Positions 13,675 to 17,640 of a DNA stretch of 17,640 nucleotides are shown one piece after another. The stretch lies in contig JBNJDE010000041.1 in assembly GCA_051744605.1 (NCBI GenBank), positions 1 through 17,640 of the forward strand, given 5' to 3'. The position numbers were made by a program, and so were the translations under genes. Position 1 is the stretch's first letter. Every line of letters begins with the position of its first letter. The stretch is from Halanaeroarchaeum sp051744605. Its GTDB lineage: Archaea > Halobacteriota > Halobacteria > Halobacteriales > Halobacteriaceae. Under the pieces are notes generated by a model, which was given only the letters and a program-made list of their open reading frames with translations, made no database searches and was not told where the DNA came from.

Positions 13675-14442
13675 TCAGTCGTTCCGGCGCCCACCCGTCC
13701 GCCAGGTGGTCCAGTCGTACATCCGTTCGACCTCGCCACCCTGCTGGCGGATGGCGACGGCGGTCGTGAACAGGAACGCGCCGACGAGGACGGTTCCGAT
13801 GATCCACGTCGCGGCGACCAGCGATTCGTACTCCGTGAGCGACCCGATGGCGAGGTCGGCCAGGACGGTCACGGTGAACGCCACCACGGCGGGGAAGAGG
13901 TGGCGGGTCATCGCCGCGATGCTCGTGCCCTCGTGCCGTCGGACGACGAGTACCGCGTACCAGAGCGCCCAGGCCGAGGCGGCCACCCACCCGATGCTGA
14001 CGACGAGCCCGGTCCAGGCGTGGACGTAGAGAAAGCCGCTCCACCAGGCGACGATGAACGCGGCGATGATGAGGTAGTCGGCCCATTCGGGGAGCGGACT
14101 CTCGCCGGTCTCCCCGCCCCGCCGACAGGAGAAGTACATCGCGCGGAACCCGAGCGCGAGAAAGAGGATGAAAAAGAGCGTGGCACCCTCCGAGAAGACC
14201 GCCGGCCACTCCATCCCGGTCCAGAGTGCGACCACGCCCGACGAGCCGTAGAGGAAGGCCGCACCCGTCGCGATGGCGAGATACCAGGTCCGCTTTCTCG
14301 CCGCGCCGACGGCCACGTACTCCGTATACGCGTAGAGGTAGACCAGCAGGATGACCGCGGCCAGCGCGATGACGAGATGGGCGAGTAGCTGTGTGGCGGC
14401 GAGCGCGGCAGCGGCGTCGATGCTCGGTGCGGGTTCTATCAT
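13675..14442 (-). CDS. Seven-helix membrane protein, unknown function
   Basis: A 255-residue protein with seven likely membrane helices (about 14-40, 53-75, 84-104, 120-141, 144-168, 181-205 and 209-233) and a charged C-terminal tail. No lysine in the last helix suggests retinal binding, so it is not read as a rhodopsin. It contains an SCRRG loop after helix 3 and a Trp-rich fourth and fifth helix (AWWSGFLYVHAW). No family was recognised with confidence. ATG 14442 is supported by a TATA-like box about 28 bp upstream. It is convergent with the MBL-fold gene and divergent from the GNAT gene. Confidence 0.8.
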   Translation of the reverse strand: MIEPAPSIDAAAALAATQLLAHLVIALAAVILLVYLYAYTEYVAVGAARKRTWYLAIATGAAFLYGSSGVVALWTGMEWPAVFSEGATLFFILFLALGFRAMYFSCRRGGETGESPLPEWADYLIIAAFIVAWWSGFLYVHAWTGLVVSIGWVAASAWALWYAVLVVRRHEGTSIAAMTRHLFPAVVAFTVTVLADLAIGSLTEYESLVAATWIIGTVLVGAFLFTTAVAIRQQGGEVERMYDWTTWRTGGRRND

Positions 14443-14466
14443 TCCCTACCCTGCGTACGTCACGGT

Positions 14467-14475
14467 GAAAAATCA
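14467..14475 (-). promoter_or_regulatory. TATA-like box of the seven-helix protein gene
   Basis: The minus strand reads TGATTTTTC, centred about 28 bp upstream of ATG 14442. Confidence 0.45.
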
Positions 14476-14487
14476 ACCGTCCCGGTC

Positions 14488-14506
14488 GTTCCCACTGGAT
14501 GGGAAC
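14488..14506. promoter_or_regulatory. Inverted repeat GTTCCCA-N5-TGGGAAC, candidate operator
   Basis: Perfect 7-bp arms flank CTGGA. It lies in the 128-bp gap between two divergent genes, 13 bp upstream of one TATA-like box and 35 bp upstream of the other, a good place for a dimeric regulator of either gene. Confidence 0.5.
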
Positions 14507-14540
14507 TCATGTGGTCGGTCGTCACCGCCATCCACAATCG

Positions 14541-14548
14541 TGATATAC
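14541..14548 (+). promoter_or_regulatory. TATA box of the GNAT gene
   Basis: TGATATAC is centred about 26 bp upstream of ATG 14571 and predicts a leaderless transcript. Confidence 0.55.
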
Positions 14549-14570
14549 CTCACTCCCGACGGAACGAGAT

Positions 14571-15101
14571 ATGCCCGGGCCGATATTTCTCGACGGCGAC
14601 GGCGTCGCCCTCCACACTATCGAGGCGGCGGACGTCCCCTTCTTGCAGGAGACGATCAACGATCCCACCGTCCGGCGGTACGTCTCCCGGTTCGAACCCA
14701 TCAACGAGCGTCAGGAGCGCGAGTGGTTCGAAGGACAGGTCAGTTCGGACGACGCGACGAACCTCCTCGTCGTCACCGACGATGGTCCCGTTGGCACCGT
14801 CGGACTCACGCCGGATCCACAGCTGCTCGGCTCGGCGGAGATCGGGATCGTCCTCGCGAGATCACACTGGAACGAGGGGTACGGGACCGAGGCGAGCCGT
14901 CTCCTGACCGACTACGCGTTCAGGGAACGACGAATCCACCGCGTGGTCGCGACGGTCCTGGACCCGAACGAGGGCTCGAAGCGCGTCTGGGAGAAACTCG
15001 GATTTCGACACGAGGCGGTCCACACGGAGGCGACCTTCGTGGAGGGCGAGTACGTCGACGTTCACGACTACGCGATACTCCGGCGCGAGTGGCGAGAATA
15101 G
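14571..15101 (+). CDS. GNAT-family N-acetyltransferase (RimJ/RimL-like)
   Basis: A 176-residue acetyl-CoA-dependent transferase. The N-terminal part (FLDGDGVALHTIEAADVPFL, then a helix and RRYVSRFEP) resembles the RimJ/RimL acetyltransf_3 branch. The acetyl-CoA pyrophosphate loop is HWNEGYGTEA (99-108), followed by the usual helix, and VLDPNEGSKRVWEKLGFRHEA (129-149) gives the conserved Asn and the GF turn. The substrate is unknown; protein N-termini or small molecules are both possible. ATG 14571 fits the TATA box. It is convergent with rpl40e, 31 bp away. Confidence 0.9.
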   Translation: MPGPIFLDGDGVALHTIEAADVPFLQETINDPTVRRYVSRFEPINERQEREWFEGQVSSDDATNLLVVTDDGPVGTVGLTPDPQLLGSAEIGIVLARSHWNEGYGTEASRLLTDYAFRERRIHRVVATVLDPNEGSKRVWEKLGFRHEAVHTEATFVEGEYVDVHDYAILRREWRE

Positions 15102-15132
15102 GCGAGTGGACCGCGGGCACTACCCGACCGGA

Positions 15133-15282
15133 TTACGTCGCGCGGCGTTCCTTGGCCTTCGGTCGGAGCTTCTTGTAGCCGCACTTGCGACACTGTTTCG
15201 CACCGTTCGGGTTGCGGGCGTTACACCGCATACAGATCTGCTTGCCCAGCAGACGGTCCTCGACGGACATGATCTCTGTCAT
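15133..15282 (-). CDS. rpl40e: Ribosomal protein L40e
   Basis: A 49-residue zinc-ribbon protein of the large ribosomal subunit. The C17-x2-C20 and C31-x2-C34 pairs, with CMRCNARNP and CRKCGYKKLRPKAKE, match archaeal L40e. The open frame extends much further upstream but overlaps tsr3 in another frame. Two in-frame ATGs fit, at 15282 and 15270; 15282 is preferred because a TATA-like element lies about 28 bp before it. It is the last gene of a serS-tsr3-rpl40e translation cluster but appears to have its own promoter inside the end of the gap after tsr3. Confidence 0.92.
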   Translation of the reverse strand: MTEIMSVEDRLLGKQICMRCNARNPNGAKQCRKCGYKKLRPKAKERRAT

Positions 15283-15305
15283 TACCCCGCCTTCGCCCGG
15301 GGCGC

Positions 15306-15313
15306 GGTTAAGC
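15306..15313 (-). promoter_or_regulatory. TATA-like box of rpl40e
   Basis: The minus strand reads GCTTAACC, centred about 28 bp upstream of ATG 15282, in the 62-bp gap after tsr3. Confidence 0.4.
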
Positions 15314-15344
15314 GTTACCAACCGTGTTCGGGGTCCGTTCCCCG

Positions 15345-15881
15345 TCACTCCGCCGTCGACTCGGCGCCACGGTTCAGGTACTCCTCCTGGACGGCGACGA
15401 CCTCGCTCGAGTCCTCGCAGTCGGCGTACCGGCGGAGCGGTTCCGCGTTCAACTCGAGGAACGTCTCGCCCCACGTGAACTTCGAGAGCAGGGACTCGGC
15501 GTGGTCGCGGTCGCCGAGGATGACGAGTGCTGCGGCGAGGGCCTCGACGGTCGTCAGCCGGAACGGCCGTCCGAAGTTCACGGGGTTCGCCGCGACGAGG
15601 TACGGGAGGGCGCGGTGCTCACCGGGCAGGGCAACGCCCTCGGCTTCCGCCGTCTCCCAGGAGACGTCGAGGGCCACGAGCACGTCGCCGATGGACCGAT
15701 CGGCCGGCGACAGGGCCTGCTCGGCGAAGGGGTCGAGGACGACTCCATAGGGAGTCCCGCGATTCGACCGGTGGAGGTCGGCCATGTCGAACCGCGAGAG
15801 CTTCCGTGCCGTGCACTTCTCGGGGTCGTCGTCGCCCTCGTACCTGACGTGTACGTCCACACCTGGCGCTATTCGGTCCAC
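15345..15881 (-). CDS. tsr3: Tsr3-type rRNA aminocarboxypropyltransferase (DUF367)
   Basis: The 178-residue product matches the Tsr3/DUF367 family, which transfers the 3-amino-3-carboxypropyl group from S-adenosylmethionine to a hypermodified uridine of small-subunit rRNA. Marks in order are CTARKLSRF (23-31), VVLDPFAEQALSPADR (47-62), ALDVSW (70-75), LPYLVAANPVNFGRP (92-106), LTTVEALAAAL (109-119) and LLSKFTWGETFLELN (131-145). It begins with GTG 15881, 30 bp after serS; a second GTG at 15860 would remove seven residues and still keep the domain. It lies between two translation genes and was probably cotranscribed with serS. Confidence 0.9.
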   Translation of the reverse strand: MDRIAPGVDVHVRYEGDDDPEKCTARKLSRFDMADLHRSNRGTPYGVVLDPFAEQALSPADRSIGDVLVALDVSWETAEAEGVALPGEHRALPYLVAANPVNFGRPFRLTTVEALAAALVILGDRDHAESLLSKFTWGETFLELNAEPLRRYADCEDSSEVVAVQEEYLNRGAESTAE

Positions 15882-15911
15882 GGGGTAACGGTTTTCGGCG
15901 CGACGGGCCGT

Positions 15912-17270
15912 TCAGTCCCGCCGCCCCGCACCCACGGCGCTCTCGCCGAGCGGTTCGTGGCCCTCGATGACGTCCTGCCCGTCCATGTACGGGCGGAGGG
16001 CCTCGGGGACGGTCACGGTGCCGTCCTCGTTCTGGTAGTACTCGAGGATGGCGACCATCACGCGACCGATGGCCGTTCCCGAGGCGTTCAGCGTGTGCAG
16101 GTACTCCGCGCTCTCGTGGCGCTCTGGCCGGTAGCGGAGGCCGGCCCGCCTGGCCTGGAAGTCCTCGAAGTTCGAGGCGCTCGACACCTCGAGCCAGCGT
16201 CCGCCCTCCTCGGGGCCGTCGGGCATGTCGTCGCCGGGCGCCCACACTTCGATGTCGTAGGTCTTCGCCGACGCGAAGGTCAGGTCACCCGTACACAGCG
16301 AGAGGATGCGGTACGGGAGACCGAGGCGACGGATGACTTCCTCGGCCTCGTCGAGCAGGGCCTCGAGTCGTTCGTCGCTGTTCTCGGGTTCGACGAAGTT
16401 GACGAGTTCGACCTTGTTGAACTGGTGGACCCGGACGATGCCCCGCGTCTCGGTGCCGTGCTCGCCCGCCTCCCGCCGGAAGTTCGGCGTGTAGGCCTGG
16501 TGTTTGACCGGCAGGTCCTCCTTGAGGAGGACATCGCCGGCGTACATGTTGGTCACCGGGACCTCGGCGGTGGGACACAGCCAGAGGTCGTCACCCTCCA
16601 GTTTGTACATGTCCTCCTCGAACTTCGGCAGCTGTGACGTGCCGGTCATGGCCGCGGAGTTGACCGGGATCGGGGGGAAGACGTCGACGTAGTCCTGCTC
16701 GCGGTGGACGTCGAGCATGAACTGGATGAGCGCGTGTTCCAACCTGGCGCCGTCCCCTTTGAGGAAGTAAAAGCCAGAGCCACTCACCTTCGCCCCGCGC
16801 TCCTCGTCGATGATGTCCATGCGCTCGCCCAGGTCGTAGTGAGGTTCGATTTCGTCGGGGAGGGTCCGCATATCGTCGAACCCCCAGCGTCGCACCTCGA
16901 CGTTGTCGGCCTCGTCCTCGCCGACGGGGACGTCCGCCTGGGGAATCTGGGGGATCTCGAGCAAGTGCTGTTGGAGTTCCGCCTCCAGTTCGTCAGCCCG
17001 CTCCTCGACCGATTCGATCTCCGCTTTGAGGTCCTGGGAGCGCTCGATGGCTGCTTCGGCCTCCTCGTCCTCGCCCGCCTGTTTGAGTTCGCCGATGCGC
17101 TCGCTCACTTCGTTTCGTTCGTGGCGGAGTTCGTCGCCGCGGGCCTTCAACTCGCGCCACTCCTCGTCGACCTCGAGGACGGCGTCGAGGTCGACGTCGG
17201 TCACGCCGCGGTCCGCGAGGGTCTGTCGGACCTCGTCGGGGTGGTCGCGGAGATACTGCCTGGAAATCAT
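15912..17270 (-). CDS. serS: Seryl-tRNA synthetase
   Basis: The 452-residue enzyme charges tRNA-Ser. It is the common bacterial-like type, not the rare methanogen type. The N-terminal antiparallel coiled coil (about 28-105) binds the long variable arm of tRNA-Ser. The class II core follows, with motif 1 near 175-205, the serine-site TAEVPVTN (233-240), motif 2 FRREAGEHGTETRGIVRVHQF (264-284) and motif 3 LNASGTAIGRVMVAILE (394-410). The frame is open past ATG 17270 into the repeat array, but that sequence is repetitive and the promoter lies just upstream of the ATG, so 17270 is the start. tsr3 follows at 30 bp. Confidence 0.97.
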   Translation of the reverse strand: MISRQYLRDHPDEVRQTLADRGVTDVDLDAVLEVDEEWRELKARGDELRHERNEVSERIGELKQAGEDEEAEAAIERSQDLKAEIESVEERADELEAELQQHLLEIPQIPQADVPVGEDEADNVEVRRWGFDDMRTLPDEIEPHYDLGERMDIIDEERGAKVSGSGFYFLKGDGARLEHALIQFMLDVHREQDYVDVFPPIPVNSAAMTGTSQLPKFEEDMYKLEGDDLWLCPTAEVPVTNMYAGDVLLKEDLPVKHQAYTPNFRREAGEHGTETRGIVRVHQFNKVELVNFVEPENSDERLEALLDEAEEVIRRLGLPYRILSLCTGDLTFASAKTYDIEVWAPGDDMPDGPEEGGRWLEVSSASNFEDFQARRAGLRYRPERHESAEYLHTLNASGTAIGRVMVAILEYYQNEDGTVTVPEALRPYMDGQDVIEGHEPLGESAVGAGRRD

Positions 17271-17295
17271 TGGGCGTGTGTTTTGGTGGGTGTGG

Positions 17296-17302
17296 CAAAA
17301 CC
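17296..17302 (-). promoter_or_regulatory. TATA-like box of serS
   Basis: The minus strand reads GGTTTTG, centred about 29 bp upstream of the serS ATG. It lies only 12 bp from the first hairpin of the repeat array. Confidence 0.4.
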
Positions 17303-17313
17303 GTGTCGGACGG

Positions 17314-17562
17314 GAGATGCCCGCAGGGCATCTCGGGATGAGCGAACGCGGAGCGAGGGACGAGCGATGCGTGAGCCGGGTGGCGCCGTCAGGCGCCACC
17401 GAATAGCGAGCGGCGAGCGACAGCGAGCCGGGAGCCGGGTGGCGCCGTCAGGCGCCACCGAATAGCGAGCGGCGAACGCAGAGAGCCGCGAGCCGGGTGA
17501 CGCGCGAAGGGAACCGCCGAATGAGCGAGCGCCAAAGCCGCGTGACGCCGCCAGGGGCCGCC
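17314..17562. repeat. Array of hairpin repeats between two divergent genes
   Basis: The 335-bp gap between serS and the next gene is mostly a tandem array. A 44-bp unit occurs twice without change (17373-17416 and 17432-17475, period 59). Each copy holds a perfect hairpin with arms GGTGGCGCC and GGCGCCACC and loop GTCA (17379-17400, 17438-17459), followed by GAATAGCGAGCGGCGA. A hairpin of the same size but another sequence (arms GAGATGCCC and GGGCATCTC, loop GCA) opens the array at 17314-17334. Two degraded copies follow (near 17496-17518 and 17541-17562). No gene was seen here. Confidence 0.85.
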
Positions 17563-17572
17563 GACTGCCGAA

Positions 17573-17579
17573 CCCTTTT
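17573..17579 (+). promoter_or_regulatory. T-rich promoter element of the right-end gene
   Basis: CCCTTTT is centred about 29 bp upstream of ATG 17606 and supports that start over ATG 17596, which is in another frame. Confidence 0.35.
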
Positions 17580-17605
17580 GCCGCCGCGGCCCGCCATGTC
17601 CGGCA

Positions 17606-17640
17606 ATGGCACCTGGCGACGTCTTCGAAGTCGAATCGGC
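17606..17640 (+). CDS. Start of a gene cut by the window edge
   Basis: Only 11 codons are visible (MAPGDVFEVES), too few to name the product. The start is chosen from the promoter spacing; a start at ATG 17596 in a different frame would read Arg-rich and is less likely. The gene is divergent from serS across the hairpin array. Confidence 0.5.
   Translation, partial: MAPGDVFEVES

Noticed and set aside
13675..14442. Seven-helix protein as a rhodopsin
   Set aside because: The last helix has no lysine for a retinal Schiff base, and the usual Asp/Trp pocket pattern is absent.
15324..16637. A 437-codon plus-strand frame antisense to tsr3 and serS
   Set aside because: Both minus-strand genes carry clear family motifs through this stretch; the plus frame has none.
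17314..17562. CRISPR array
   Set aside because: Only two units are exact, the link between hairpins is itself repeated instead of unique, and no cas gene is in view.

Overview
The window reads as the chromosome of a haloarchaeon (class Halobacteria). The proteins are rich in Asp and Glu, codon third positions are mostly G or C, and the gene families are archaeal (thermosome, ribosomal protein L40e, Trm1, Tsr3, DUF99) or typical of haloarchaea (DUF5786, the haloarchaeal malate synthase). Most genes start with no visible Shine-Dalgarno site but have an AT-rich TATA-like box centred about 25-33 nt upstream of the start codon, which implies leaderless transcripts. The genus cannot be fixed from sequence alone. 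No tRNA, rRNA, CRISPR array, transposase or phage gene was seen.

Layout, left to right. The 3' end of a membrane protein gene (1-290) is followed by a 371-bp gap and a thermosome subunit gene (662-2329). An Lrp/AsnC regulator (2456-2914, minus) and glutamine synthetase glnA (3039-4409, plus) are divergent and share a 124-bp promoter region holding an inverted repeat. A minus-strand pair, YihY/BrkB membrane protein then PAP2 phosphatase, converges on glnA, and glnA and PAP2 overlap at a CTAG that gives both stop codons. Next on the minus strand come Trm1 and the glyoxylate-bypass genes: a 53-codon ORF, aceA (isocitrate lyase) and aceB (haloarchaeal malate synthase). A small SWIM-type zinc-finger gene points the other way.

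The middle-right part holds hisH, a family 4 uracil-DNA glycosylase, DUF99 and DUF5786 on the minus strand (the last three look like one operon). A divergent metallo-beta-lactamase-fold hydrolase, a seven-helix membrane protein of unknown function, and a GNAT acetyltransferase follow. The right end is a translation cluster on the minus strand: serS, tsr3 and rpl40e. A 335-bp gap upstream of serS carries a decaying array of hairpin repeats, then the first codons of another plus-strand gene.

Most genes are ordinary housekeeping. The unusual material is in the intergenic DNA: the control region of the glyoxylate bypass (helically phased TAATGATTA repeats, a long leader, and a coupled small ORF), the hairpin array at 17314-17562, a structured convergent gap at 10789-10876, and inverted repeats in two divergent promoters. 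No strong candidate for a wholly new multi-gene system was found.
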